Shown: positions 12,420-27,440, numbered from the stretch's first letter. The stretch is 64,000 nucleotides of DNA from Dinochytrium kinnereticum (GCA_027604005.1 JADGJT010000058.1:17932-81931), one strand, 5' to 3'. Numbers and translations are program-made. The notes: generated by a model not told the origin, from the letters alone.

Positions 12420-12910
12420 TCTTTCAATTCATTTTTGTTGGTATCAACCACTTGAATATACAAGAGATATAAGAAATGAGGAACACACAATAACCTTCAA
12501 ACTGCGAGCCATCATCCGCCGATAAGCTTGGTCGGGTGAGAGTGGCCATCCTGCATGCTCTCGACCCTGCAATGTTGGGGAGATAGATCCGTTCAACGCA
12601 TCTCCTTCTGTCTGTTCCCTCATCGACCGCCGCTTCAAGATCAAGGCTGCCTGATGGGTATGCATGGTCAGCGGACACAAGGCATCCCGTGGAAGGGCAG
12701 CGCCGTCATTGATTAACCCACCTCTGTATCAGTCATTATCTCAATGTCGTCTCTATCATCTTCATTCGTCCCTTTACCTTCCAAATGAGCAAGGCATGAC
12801 AAGAATTGATCATGCTTAGGTGGTTTGATGAAATGATAAGAGTTGATCTCGCTATCACCTACTCCATGATCAGGTCCAAGATGCTACAGCTGGTTTATCA
12901 ATGTCCACCA
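12420..12910 (-). other. coding-like exons of unresolved gene
   Basis: Minus-strand pieces here read like protein and are joined by plausible splice signals. One segment reads SYHFIKPPKHDQFLSCLAHL followed by an acidic DDRDDIEIMTDTE. A possible intron (donor GTGGGT near 12723, acceptor CAG near 12649) leads to AALILKRRSMREQTEGDALN and later SPDQAYRRMMARSLK. I could not find a start codon that joins them or a clean junction to the ORF at 12301-11759, and I recognise no family. They may be upstream exons of that gene or of a separate small gene. Confidence 0.3.
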
Positions 12911-13295
12911 CGTGCTCTTGCAAAAAACCTGCCCTTTTAAAGAGTCCAATGGATGGCATTATGGTTTTGTTTGGAGGTTCCGTCTTTCACTCAGGGTGAG
13001 CGCAACCTCAAAGTTGGTTTCTCTTCAAGTTCAACTGCCCAACAACGGGAAGGTTGAACTTGTCCCTGGCGCAGCCAGATCTCTTTGCCTACTGAAAACA
13101 CATTTAATGTTTCAAATGTGTAATAAATAGTAACATCTGTAAACACGGGCTTGGTCTTTGTTATTCATAAATCAAGTCGACGAGAGGTATTAACTTTATA
13201 CCAAAAATATCTGGTTGAGTTCTCCGCCAGCAGTGTTTCAATTTTGCGCAAGAAATAAGTATTGAAGTCTCGCCACGCTTTGCGCCAGACTACAC

Positions 13296-14975
13296 ATGCA
13301 GGCTGAGGTTGCGAACATCGTCCTCGAGAGATTTAGGAAAGAAAATCTGCAGCCACTTTCAACTTATGCAATGAACCAGAAAACTCCCAAAGCAAGGTAA
13401 ACCGGCTGTGAAAGGTCAGAGACCGGAATGGACGGTTCTGGCCGGCATGGTCCAGAGCGATGGTAAGAGGTCGTTTTATGTTCATTTTCTGTCTAACTTG
13501 CCAGAGTCTGGGCTCAAATGCGTTGCTTTGGGGTGGGTGCGCATGCCCGTCTCGTATGACTAATTTTGTAGTACGGGACTTAAGTGCCAGACACATGGCT
13601 CGTTGTCCAGTGACGGTGATATCTTGAATGATGCTCATGCCGAGGTTATCTGTCGCCGTTCCTTCATAAGGTTTTGATTGCTTTGGATGAGCAAAACTGA
13701 ATTTAGATACATTATTTCTCAGATGAAAACGTTTTGGAAGAATGAAAAGTCCATTTTTCAAGAGTTTACAACCAAGTTTATCGTAAAGAAAGGCGTTACA
13801 TTCCACCTGTACATATCCCAAAGCCCATGTGGTGATGCTTCCATGTCTGAGCTTGAATCCAGCCAAACCGAAGAGGAAAGGAAAAAGAACGAAGAAAAGA
13901 AGAGAAAATTCCTAGCGGAGGACGCTGTTTATAATAAACCCAAGCGGTATAAGGAGGAAAATGGAAGATTGAGGAATTTTTCAGAAGCAGAGGCCCATGG
14001 GAACTTGATTCGAGGCCGCGATTCTTTCGATGTCAAAGGAGCACTACGGACTAAACCAGGTTATTTAAGAAGCCAATCAGGGCCGTTTTTCATTATAATC
14101 TTAGGCAGAGTGGACTCTGAGATTTCGCTATCAATGTCATGCAGGTAGAAGCGGTGTTCGGATGGGAATTAAGGATGCCGCTTTAGTGATAAGATTGCCA
14201 AGTGGAACATTTTAGGACTTTGCGGAGCTATGGTGTCCATTCTGATGGAGCCATTATATTTGTCATCCATAGTGGTGGGTGACCTCTTTGACGAAGCCTC
14301 CCTAGATCGAGCTTGCAATAACAGGATATCTACTTTACCAGGTAGACTTTGTCAACGTCTTCTCAGGCATTAATGGCAGTTAGATCTTCCAAGTCCCTAC
14401 GTTGCTAACAAGCCAACTATTGAAAACACTTCGGTTTCCTTTGAATGGAGCAAAGGTTTTTTACGAAAGAGTTATGATAGCAAGAGCCTTCTTACATGCG
14501 ATGCTTGTAAATTTAGTTGTTAACAATTTATTGACATTTACTAGCTATATCTTGGTCTTTCGGATGCGAGCCAGACCGCGAGGTGATCGTCAGTGGACGG
14601 AAGCAAGGATTTCGACCGCAAAATGAGCGATGGCCGGATAAAGCAATGTTTCAAGCTGTATTTTGAAATCTTTTTCTAATCAGATAAGACCTCGGATAGC
14701 AAAGCGAATGCTTTTCGCTGACTTCGTGGATTTGGTTGATCAAATTCCAGCTGATATGCTACCTGATACATTGAAAACGCGAGTGCTTAATAATTCCTTC
14801 TACCTTCTAATTTAATTTCAGTGTAGATATGCGGACGATAGAATATGGTGAACTGAAAAAACTATCAACAGATTATGTTGAGTCGCGTCAGATACTGCTA
14901 AAGACAGCCCCTTTCAAGGGTTGGGTTTTTACTGGCGCCGACCTTGAAAAGTTTAAATTGACAATTCCTCCGTAA
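13296..14975 (+). CDS. TAD1: tRNA-specific adenosine deaminase Tad1/ADAT1
   Basis: Converts adenosine 37 of tRNA-Ala to inosine; a member of the ADAR/ADAT1 editase family. The catalytic zinc residues are visible: the HAE site in LNDAHAEVICRRSF, the first cysteine in SQSPCGDASM and the second in SMSCSDKIAKWN. Also present are the family signatures RTKPGRVDSEISLS and EVIVSGRKQGF. The C-terminus ends EKFKLTIPP before TAA at 14975. There are about nine exons; one intron (13670-13705) is only 36 nt long and removes an in-frame TGA. The start MQAEVANIVLERF fits the family N-terminus, but joining it to LPKQGKPAVKGQRPEWTVLA needs either a 31-nt GC-AG intron (CT|gcagcc...ccag) or a frame correction. 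That single junction is uncertain. ALDH7A1 starts 85 bp downstream. Confidence 0.88.
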
Positions 14976-15060
14976 GTGAGTCGGGCTCAGAAATAAAAAA
15001 TCAGTGGCCTTGATAAAGGACGAAAAGGAAAAAAAAGTCATACTGTTTATCGCATTCACC

Positions 15061-17342
15061 ATGTTGAGAATCTCGTCTTTGGTGCGTCTTAATGGTATTG
15101 CTTCACCAAGCCGGGCAATGCGCCAATTTTCTGGATATGCGAGGCATAAGGATATTTTGAAGGAGCTTGGGATCTTGGAGAAGGGTAACTTGGGCGTGTT
15201 TAATGGCACATGGAGTGGATCTGGACCTGTGGTTCAAAGTGTCAACCCTGCGACGAATGAAGTCATTGCTGAAGTGGTGACTGTATGTTACAGAATCTTA
15301 TAGCCAGCTCATTCCAAATTAAATAGGGTTCGACGGGGGATCTGGACAAAACTCTTGCTTTGGCCAAGGAGGCTCAGTTGATATGGAGAGAGGTATGCTT
15401 GTTTCTTTCTTAGGCAAAGTTCAGCCGCTTATCTTATACAAGATCCCTGCCCCTAAACGCGGCGAAGTTGTTCGTCAAATCCGGGAACGTCTCTTTGCCC
15501 ACCGTGAAGCTCTCGGCGCTCTTGTTTCACTCGGTAAAACACTTTATTTTAATATTCATCTAGGCTAACCTACATATAAAAAAGAGGTCGGAAAGATTCT
15601 CCCTGAGGGTATTGGAGAGATTCAGGAGTACATTGATATCTGCGATTACGCTGTTGGTATGTCAAGAGCTTTGAACGGCCAGGTCATTCCATCGGAACGC
15701 CCTGGGCATTTCATGATGGAGCAGTTCCATCCACTTGGGGTCGCTGGGATTATTTCAGCTTGTAAGCATGTCGTATTATTAGCTTAACCCTAATACTTTG
15801 CAATTAGTCAACTTTCCTGCCGCTGTTGCTGGATGGAACGTGGCATTGGCTTTGATTACTGGGAACACCACTGTGTGGAAGCCAGCCCCATCTACTCCTT
15901 TGGTTCCCATTGCTACCACAAAAATTATTGAAAAGGTTTTGGATGAAAACAGGCTTCCCGGTGCAATTCACTCACTGTGCTGTGGTGGCGCCGATGTTGG
16001 AGAGATGCTTTCTCGAGATAGGAGGGTTGACTTGATGTCTTTCACTGGAAGTACGGAGGTAAGAAATCCACCATCAGATACAACCATTACTTAAGACTCG
16101 AATTTGGTTGTGTATATATAAAGATTGGCCGTATTGTTGGAAAGGTCGTTCAGGAACGCTTTGGTAAGAGCCCGTACTTTCCGATTTAATACTGAACATT
16201 TTATCAGGAAAACTTATCCTAGAGCTGGGCGGAAACAACGCGATTATTGTTTTGGAGGATGCTGACATCGAGCTCTCTGTTCGTTCAGTATTATTTGCAG
16301 CTGTCGGGACTGCTGGGTAAGCTGGACATTCTCACCTTTGTGACTTATATCTTAACCTTGCGTAGTCAGCGCTGTACGACTACCCGGCGACTTTTCCTGC
16401 ACGAGAAAATTCACGACGACTTCATGAAGAGACTCGTGTCTGCCTACGAGCAAGTAAAGATTGGAAATCCATTAGAAGGTAAGCAGTAAGGATACTTCGC
16501 TGCTCTGCCACTCACACGTCTGTTTAGATGGAACTCTTTGCGGCCCGCTTCACACTAAGACCGCCGTCGAGCATTACAAAAAGGCTATTAAGGCGGTGAA
16601 AGAGCAAGGAGGGAAGATTGTTTACGGAGGGGATGTGATTGACTCTCCTGGAAACTTCGTCATTCCTACCATCACCAGTATCTCTCCTGACGCCCCAGTT
16701 GTTCAGAATGAAGTCTTTGTTCCTATATTACACGTTATGAAGATTAAGGTTTGTTTTTGTTATACATTTCTGATGGAAGCAAGGGGAGGGGGATTAGGCG
16801 AGGGATTCTGTGAAAGTTTATTTACAACATGTGTTTTCTTCTTTTGATAGAGCTTGGAAGAGGCTGTCTGCTGGAACAACGGTGTTAAGCAAGGGTTGAG
16901 CAGCAGCTTGTTCACCCAGAATATCGCGAATGTTTTCAAGTGGACTGGGTAAGATTTATCTTCGATTTCCCCTTGGTTTTTTCTGACAAAAACCGTTTAC
17001 GTTTATAACAGTGCTGCTGGCTCCGACTGTGGTATCGTCAATGTGTAAGTATCTATATAATTTTTTTAGGAAGAAACTCGCCTTATTCTGAACAAAACTC
17101 CTCACCAGCAACATCCCCACGAACGGGGCTGAAATCGGTGGTGCTTTCGGAGGTGAGAAGGAGACTGGAGGAGGTCGTGAATCGGGTTCGGACTCGTGGA
17201 AGCAGTACACTCGTCGCCAAACATGGTAAGAAAAATCTCTAGTAACGTGATAGATATTCACTTCTTTTTTTTTTTCTTTTTAAATAGTACGATCAACTAC
17301 AGTGGGCAACTTCCTCTTGCTCAGGGCATCAAATTTGAGTGA
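15061..17342 (+). CDS. ALDH7A1: alpha-aminoadipic semialdehyde dehydrogenase (ALDH7A1, antiquitin-type)
   Basis: NAD-dependent aldehyde dehydrogenase of the antiquitin family, which oxidises alpha-aminoadipic semialdehyde in lysine breakdown and can also handle other aldehydes. The first residues ([20 protein letters not shown]) are basic, hydroxylated and free of acid, as in a mitochondrial presequence. Visible signatures are the coenzyme lysine in [20 protein letters not shown], the general-base Glu in LELGGNN, and the catalytic Cys in [12 protein letters not shown]. The antiquitin-typical [20 protein letters not shown] lies near the C-terminus, which ends [10 protein letters not shown]. 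About ten exons. ATG 15061 was chosen because only a non-ATG extension lies upstream and the presequence starts there. An AATAAA at 17470 falls just past the TGS1 stop on the other strand, so the convergent transcripts probably overlap. Confidence 0.95.
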
Positions 17343-17481
17343 TCTTGCGAGTTTTACTTAATAACCCAGAAGATAAGATTGAGCACATCTCATCCACCTT
17401 TTTCCCTCTCGGCCCCTTTCTTACTTAACCTTATAAGCGTGCTTCGATGACGCTAAGACCCTTTTCCACAATAAAGACATA

Positions 17482-20761
<3,280 letters not shown>

Positions 20762-21117
20762 GAGGTTCTGAAACATGTTGTATGAATAAGATGAACATTA
20801 TTATTATTACTTTGAAGTTCACCAATGAGCCAGCCCAGCAGGGGTGCAGGCATTGATACTTTGGAAATTGCAATAATTACAATTTATTGCACACTGGCGC
20901 AGAACGTTTGGCGTGACTTCAACTCAAGGTGTAAAGTACATAACCTGTTTTGAAAGCGTGTAACGTTTGGTTGATACTCTCTCTACCGTAATGGCGCAAA
21001 GATTGGCGAAATTGTTTCAAAAGCAAATCAATGATGGTAATTGGCAATTGAACGGGTGCGCCAATGGGAATGCAACTTTACTCAAGTGCCGCCCAACTAG
21101 CTGTGTCAAAATAATGA

Positions 21118-21125
21118 TATAAAAG
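21118..21125 (+). promoter_or_regulatory. TATA box TATAAAAG
   Basis: TATAAAAG 124 bp upstream of the PH-domain ATG at 21249; position and sequence fit a TATA element. Confidence 0.5.
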
Positions 21126-21203
21126 CCTGCTATCGCCGAACCACCCGCCTCACCTAGCCATAACCTCCCTCCATCTGGCTTCTGCCTTTTAACTAGCACC
21201 CAC

Positions 21204-21229
21204 CCATCCATCCATCCATCCATCCATCT
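21204..21229. repeat. (CATC)n microsatellite, about 6 copies
   Basis: Perfect tetranucleotide repeat ending 19 bp before the PH-domain start codon, so within the presumed 5' UTR. The same unit recurs at 46932-46958 and 59875-59899, also in 5' regions. Confidence 0.9.
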
Positions 21230-21248
21230 ATTCACCACCACCAACAGC

Positions 21249-23105
21249 ATGCTTCAACAGCGTTCATCAGACGCCGGCCCTCCTATACTCTCTTCTACTC
21301 AACCCATGGGTCTTTCTCCAGCAAGGCTAGCATGTTGCTGCTCCCAGCAACACGCCATGCTGCAACTTCAACAGAAACAGATTTCACATCTGCATCTACA
21401 GCAGCAAGTTGACCATGGCCACCCGGGTGCCACCACCACCATTGAATCATCACGGTCAAAGTATGTATCGATGGATTCCGGGGTGGGCGAAGATATTGTA
21501 AACGACTACCTCTATGGAATGGACTCAGCTTCCATCGAAGGAGACGACGCTCCCCTCCTGACCTCTCCTGCTTGCAGCTCCATCGACTCTTCTTCGGCAT
21601 CGAGGAGTTTGGATGGGCTTTTGGACACGCTCTCTGCCACTCTTCAGGAGCTTGAAATGGAGGACGGTGTCGAGTCAGCTTCCCCATCTGACATGATGGC
21701 GCCTGCGATGCCTCGAAACCATTCAGCTGTGTACTCTGTCGGTTGTCTTCTCCAATCCACATCGTAAGTCTCCCGTTCCCCCCCTTTACGTTATCTAGAT
21801 TTGTGGACTAATCTAATCATCAACAGTGCCTTCTACGGGTACCTTAACAAACTCTCGCTGTCCAAAGCGACTGGTCAACGTCAATGGAAATCCCGTTTCT
21901 TCGTGTTGGTCGACTGCAACCTCTACCTTTTCCGGTCAAACCACCCAACAGAGCTCCCCATGACCTTCCTCCCCCTCTCTGGCGCCTCCAGGGCCATTGT
22001 GGACGATCCCGAACGTCTCCCTACTCAGCAATCCGGGCTTTACGTCCCGGAATGGATCCTGGATGTTCGTGGCAGCGGGTATTCACCCGACGGTTCAATT
22101 GTCGAGAGAGCATGGGCTCTTCACAGCCATGACGAGTCCGTCATGCTTGCTTGGTTACATCGTCTCGTGCCAGTTGTTGCGAAGCGCAGGGGAAGTGTGC
22201 CTGATTCCGCTTTGCCTGCTTTGAGAAGTGGTGAGGTCGAGAGGAGGGAGATTTTGAGGGGTGGGCTCAGGAGGGAGAGTTTGGGGTCCTCGACGCCTTT
22301 GGCGAGGTTGGCCCATCTTCAGGCATCTAGTGTGGCTGCTCCACCTCCGGAGCTCATGATTCGTCGTCCTTCTGATGCGCTCTTTGCCCACCCTACCGGA
22401 GTGTCAACGTACCACGGCACTACTTCCACCTCCCCTGTTCCTCCACGCCAGGTTCTTCAACATGGCTACGCCGTTATGGACTCGGACTACAAGTTTCCTA
22501 TTCCCTCCGCTCCTTATCTTACTTCTCAGACCCTTTCACTTCGTGGAACGAGCCCAGTGTCATCCGTTAACTCCTCCCTTGACCGAAGCTTTTCGCCTGC
22601 TTTTTCGTCCGCCGCGCTACGTCCGACCCTCATTGTTCACACTAACGCAGCCTCTAACGATCAATCGCAATTAATCTCTGCGTTCCCCGAACCCCTTACG
22701 TCTACCCAGCAGCAACACCAAGAGGCTGAAGCTTCGGTCTCCTCTGATATGATTATGTTGGGAGATAGTGCCCCATCAATGTTGACTAGAAAACCATCGC
22801 AAAAGCGTTCTGCGATCTCCGTTTCTCCTCGTAACGAATGGCCCTCGACTCCCACTCAGTCTTCTTCATTGTTTCACCGACGTCGACCCTCTGAAGACGC
22901 TGGAACTAGGCCCTTTATGTCCTTTAAGGACGAACCGAGGCCCTCACTTGATTCGGCGTTTTCGGTCATGAGAGTTGCGAAGGGGCTGGGGTCAAGTTGT
23001 GAGAAGGAAAATGAGGAGTTGTTTGTTTCTGGCTCTGCGGGTACGGGAGGGATGATGAAAAGATTGCTTGGGAGGGCAAAGTCGATCAAGAAGTCGTTAT
23101 TCTGA
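21249..23105 (+). CDS. PH-domain protein
   Basis: Two exons: 21249 to about 21764 and about 21828 to 23105, giving roughly 600 residues. The intron has GTAAGT/CAG ends and splits the Ser codon before AFYGYLNKLSLSK. Exon 1 is low-complexity (Gln/His, then Ser/Asp-rich). A pleckstrin-homology domain covers about residues 173-300: GYLNKLS, then QWKSRFFVLVDCNLYLFRS, and ends with the usual Trp helix (VERAWALHSHDESVMLAWLH). The remaining 300 residues are Ser/Pro-rich and disordered, ending in a basic MMKRLLGRAKSIKKSLF that could help membrane binding. PH domains bind phosphoinositides, which suggests a membrane adaptor. No catalytic domain is present, and I cannot name an orthologue. Confidence 0.85.
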
Positions 23106-24801
23106 TGAGACGTGTACCCCATTTGCTTTTGGTCCCGCCCCTTTGCTGGGTTTCTATGTGTATAGCTTGAGGGCTGGTCCCCGAGTTTCTCATCGTCATG
23201 ATATGGCGTTGTACATTTATTCCCTACTCTTTCTTTTTTTACGTCATAGCCACATCCCGTTCTTCCCCCTCCGATCTTCCCCCCTTTCACATACGGACCA
23301 AAACAGTCCCTTTTTCCTTTGAAAGATTCTATAATGCATTTGCCCCACTTCCCCATTTTCTCCCCTCCTTCTCACCACATGTACATTTCTTTCACTGCTT
23401 GTTTATCTATCGATGTGAAAAATGGGCCTCATACTCGGAATGTGAAAAGCTCTATTTGAGAGGCCTCATGGAAAGCACAAACCCTTCCCCCCTGCCCCAC
23501 CTTTTTCTTTCTCCTTTTTCTTTTGATAAAGAATTGCGCTGGTTCGTGATCTATTTTAATTTTTTTTTTTTAAGTTTTAGCGGGCTAGGAGGCGTTGAGA
23601 GGCCCTTGGATTAAATACAACGGGCTCTCCCTTTCCTTTTTTCATTACGACTGCGTTTATTTGGTGAAGCGTCTTTTTTTGAGCTTTGAAAGAGCGACGG
23701 ACTCTGTATTTTTGCTGGTGCTGTGATTTTTCTTCCTTTTTTTTTTTTTTTTTTGCTCTTGAGCTGGACCACAAGGCCTTTTGACTTTTAGGACCTTCTC
23801 AAAGCCAAACAATAAAATTGAATAAAATTCAAAAAAAGGGAAGCAATCATATATCATAGTACTTTTTCATACTTTTTGTAAATACCCAGCAGCACGTCCG
23901 CAGAATAGAGAGAAAAGTGTTGTCACACGAACTGCTTTCCCCTAAATACCTTTCCTCCCAGACTTTGAGGATTTGGAAGTTGCCCAAAAACCAAAAAAGG
24001 TGTTTCAAATTTTTCAGTGGCTATCTTCTTTCCTTCCTATTTATTATTTTTATCGACAGTTGCAATTCTCATGGTCATGCTCATCGCTAACACTTTTTAA
24101 AAGCATATTCAGGCCCACTCCCAAGGGTTTCTCTTGAACAAAGATAAAGATTTATTCCCGAATACGAGCAAATCACGAAACAAAAATATGATAGGTTCAG
24201 CAGGCAGTTCAGACATAAAAAATCAACCTCCCAAGCACTAAGCAGAACAAAGAAGATTATAAAAACGTGAAAAAGGAAGCCGAATAAAACAACCACCAAA
24301 AACGATAATCCCAACCGAGAACGAGTGGAAGAAGAAAAAGCATGAACGAGAAAATGAGAAAACCGAGAAGCTTGAGAGTCAAGGGAACCGTCCGAAAAAA
24401 AAGTCTAACTGTACAAGCGGACAGGCACCAAAAGTCTTCAAACAACGGAATTTCTCCAAGAGTCTAAAAAAGTGAGGGGTAGAGGAGCGGAAAAACAACC
24501 CAACAAAAGTAAGACTGAAATCTAATTGCCCTTCGCTCCCGCAAAAAAAAAAGAAGCAACCGAGTGGGAAGAGAACAGTGAGAAAAAAGTAGAGGGAAAA
24601 AAGGTGACAGAAAGAACTTTCAAACCAGTGACTGTAAATTCTTTAAAAGAATAGTGGACCCACGCCATCAGAATTCTAGAGCGAGCAAAGGGGGTCTTGA
24701 GGGACAGTGAAGGCGAACGTATTAAACGAAGGGAGCTTTTTGACATTGAGGTGGACGATGGCTGTTGCAGAGCTGGTTGTAAGAGAGCACGAAAACCCTC
24801 T
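23106..24801. other. intergenic between convergent genes (3' flanks)
   Basis: About 1.7 kb between the stops of the PH-domain gene and the G-gamma gene. The left part is pyrimidine-rich (23215-23560) and the right part purine-rich on the plus strand, as expected for two facing 3' untranslated regions. No convincing ORF, RNA gene or repeat beyond homopolymer runs. Confidence 0.5.
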
Positions 24802-25114
24802 TTACAAGATGGTGCAGCATGAAGCACTGTCTGTGAAAGGATCCTCAGTGCGCTCACCCCAGACAGAAGGAAGAAGAGGGTCAGGTGTCTCACTACAGAA
24901 CTTGACAAGCCTGTTCATTTGGTTAAGCTAAAGGCGTAATAGAGAAAAGCAAATGGAAGGAGAGTTCGAATTGCAGAAGTGCTCACTCGTAGGAGGCCTG
25001 GGAGACGGGCATGCGGTTCCTGTTCAGGGACTCATGAAGCTGAGCATTGTACTCGATAAGCCTCTGGAGCTTCTTTTCTGACTGGGTCTGCTTCGGGGCT
25101 TGGTACCTGGGCAT
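24802..25114 (-). CDS. heterotrimeric G protein gamma subunit
   Basis: A short two-exon gene of 78 codons that is easy to miss. Exon 1 (25114-24987) encodes MPRYQAPKQTQSEKKLQRLI then EYNAQLHESLNRNRMPVSQA, the gamma-subunit helix that pairs with G-beta. The intron (24986-24911; donor GA|GTGAGC, acceptor CAG) splits a Glu codon. Exon 2 (24910-24802) encodes LVKFCSETPDPLLPSVWGER, closely matching fungal G-gamma, and ends ASCCTIL. The final CTIL is a CaaX box with terminal Leu, predicting geranylgeranylation; the preceding Cys may be palmitoylated. The protein would anchor G-beta-gamma at the plasma membrane in pheromone, nutrient or light signalling. Length is usual for the family. Confidence 0.9.
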
Positions 25115-25809
25115 ATCGGATGAATTCAAATAATGAAGATGAATCAGAGTCAGATGGAAGGCAGAGAGGAGGAGAGCAAGCGAAAGGAAGGTGGGTTGTG
25201 TATAGAGTGAAAGGGGCGGTGTCGATGCTCTACAGATGGTGGCATGGTAAATGCATGCATGGATGTAATCTAATTAGCAGAAACCTCTCTCCAGATCGCA
25301 TCCAAAGCCCAGTAGATCGACATGAAGCCGAGCAAACAGGACAGCTACTGCCGTTATCCGCAAAGCAAATGATCCCTCCACCCATCCCATATCCACAGTT
25401 GCTACAGACACGCAGACCAATACACCGATGCATTCCGTTCCACCTCAACCCATTGCTGCCGCATCATGCAGTCCATGTGATTCCTTACATTGGTGACTGT
25501 GTTGACGGTTGCTGCAGATGTGTGAGGAAGCTCAAAAGACGGACGCTCGTGAGACGCACAAATTTGAACGAGATGGGCGAGGGTTGTGCGACTGCGCACA
25601 GAGACTGTTGGTCACACAGCCATGCCGTTGTACGCATCGCACTCCGATGCCAACTGCGGCATCTTCCTTGATGCTGCGACACTGGTCCCACGTGCATTGG
25701 CGACTGGACGCGTCAACCTGCGTTGCCATCCATTCCGCCAACTCACCAGAACTGAACTAACAACACAGCTAGGCTGATTCCATCGATACTACTGCTCTTT
25801 CTTGGTGAG
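25115..25809. other. shared promoter region, G-gamma (minus) and lipase (plus)
   Basis: About 700 bp between divergent start codons, with mixed base composition. Several chance open frames occur on both strands; none resembles a protein. It holds ATGCATGCAT at 25251-25260, a motif repeated in other 5' regions of the window. Confidence 0.5.
25251..25260. promoter_or_regulatory. ATGCATGCAT palindrome upstream of G-gamma
   Basis: Self-complementary 10-mer 137 bp upstream of the G-gamma ATG. Related GCATGC cores occur at 52137-52183 and 59383-59396, each in a 5' region. Regulatory role inferred only from recurrence. Confidence 0.3.
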
Positions 25810-27440
25810 ATGACGGCCTCCTCTTCTGCAACCACCCTGACCTCGCTGGGAGCTTTGAGGCTCAGGCTGAAGGCTTTCATCCCGGCAAACACTGTCAGAG
25901 CCACTGGCAGTACAGAGACCTCATCAACTGCGTCTTCTCCTTCCTCCAATTCTCACGGTATCCAGAACTCTGGCCTTACCTGTCATCTTCATCACGTTGA
26001 TGACCTTCATCCTACTCCTTCTGCTCGACCATCATCCGTGAAACATGGTGTTGCAGCTGGATCAAAGTCGCGTCATAGTTGTACTTCCACTGTTCATGGA
26101 TCGATAGGCTCTGGAGATACTAGCGAGACAGCCGATATCCGGCGAAGACATAATTACAGGACGGCTCATGTTGGGTGTAGGTTGTCCTCACAAGCCCATC
26201 GCGCTGCTCGATACCCCATTGTCCTCTGCCATGGTTTGTCTATTTGGTTCCTGTGAAGCCTCCAGCTTCTTCTGACACCATCTTTTTTATTTATCCACTT
26301 TGTAACCAGGACTCTTCGGATACGATCGTATAGGTATGAGCGCCATTCATCTCAATCATATATGCTGAAACCCTGCGCCCTCCTCTTCTTCCATCTTGCA
26401 GGTCCAGATGCCTTGCCATCCCTTCAAATTCGGTATTGGAGAGGCGTCAGTGAGGCTCTTAATGACCTGGGGTGTGAGGTGTACATGCCCCAAGTCGGTA
26501 CTGTTTCTTCCATCCGTACCAGGGCGCTCCAGCTCAAGGCCTTTCTTGAAACCCACCTGCGTGGCCGTGAAGTTAACCTTGTAGCTCATTCAATGGTTGG
26601 GCCCTGGCACTTAAATTGTTCTAACTATCCTCAAATTTAGGGTGGCCTTGACACCCGATATCTTATTCGACACCTTCCCTCAACAAATTTCCATATCAAC
26701 TCTCTTACCACCATCGCAACACCTCATCGTGGAAGCGCATTCATGGATTGGTGCCGCGATACCTTGGGTCTTGGTTACCACTTTCACATGGACGAATTGG
26801 ATCCCGTGTCGAGAGAACTTTTGACGCGATGGAAGGCTCGGGACGGGACCGTTGATAAGGATCAAACAAACTCAAGCGAGTGGAAAAGAATGGTTAGTTC
26901 TGCTGCAGGTGCCCATCCTTTGGTGAGGGCTCTTTGTTCTCGATTGGATGCGCCGGCATTCTCGAATCTGACCACAGACTTTTGTCGCGTTTTTAACGAG
27001 ACCACACCGAATGTTTCGACTGTGCATTACTGGTTGGTTTTCTGTCTGCTGTTACGCCATTCATTCAACTTCTCCTGTGAGCCTGATTTCAATCATTAAC
27101 GGAAATTCGCTACTTAAGTTCATACGCTGCTGTTGCCCAAGTTTCCAAGCTGGCGCCTCTCTATCTTCCTCATCAGATCATTAACCGAGTCGAAGGTATA
27201 AATGACGGCCTCGTGTCTTTACAGTCCGCGCAATGGGGGAATCTGGAAGGAGTTGTTAGTGATGTGGATCATTGGGAATTAATACCGCCGAAAGTGCGGG
27301 GGCTAGCAACCCTTGGCGCAACTTTATTGGGATCTGTGAATTCTTTGGGAGTACCTGTGCAAGCTCCGGCGAAGGGGTCATTTGACTCCGGTTCGTTTTA
27401 TTCTGATGTGAGCACGATGCTTTACTTTAAAGGGTTCTGA
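25810..27440 (+). CDS. alpha/beta-hydrolase, triacylglycerol lipase-like
   Basis: Serine hydrolase of the bacterial/fungal lipase type. Ordered features are the oxyanion segment YPIVLCHGLFGYD (joined across introns) and WRGVSEALNDLGCEVYMPQV, typical of this family. The nucleophile elbow AHSMGG (Ser in the middle) is split by an intron after the Met and followed by LDTRYLIRHL. TIATPHRGSAFMDW comes next. The likely catalytic Asp is in VEGINDGLVSLQSA and the His in VVSDVDHWELIP. The first 130 residues are Ser/Thr-rich and variable; no clear signal peptide is seen at MTASSSATTLTSLGALRLRL, so secretion is doubtful unless import is by another route. Six or more exons. The stop is at 27438-27440, followed by about 300 bp to the convergent Ecm33-like stop. 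Confidence 0.85.

Larger units (their letters stand above)
20762..21248. other. intergenic; promoter of the PH-domain gene
   Basis: About 490 bp containing a TATA-like element (21118-21125) and a (CATC)n tract just before the next start codon. No ORF with recognisable protein. Confidence 0.6.

Noticed and set aside
13670..13680. In-frame TGA in Tad1 suggesting a pseudogene or recoding
   Set aside because: A 36-nt GT-AG intron removes it and restores the family sequence.
13333..13866. 177-codon minus-strand ORF
   Set aside because: Shadow of Tad1; the plus strand carries the HAE and PCGDAS catalytic motifs there.
23106..24801. Possible membrane-protein ORFs rich in Phe and Leu (e.g. 24087-24445 minus)
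   Set aside because: They come from homopolymer-rich 3' flanks and have no recognisable motif or splice structure.
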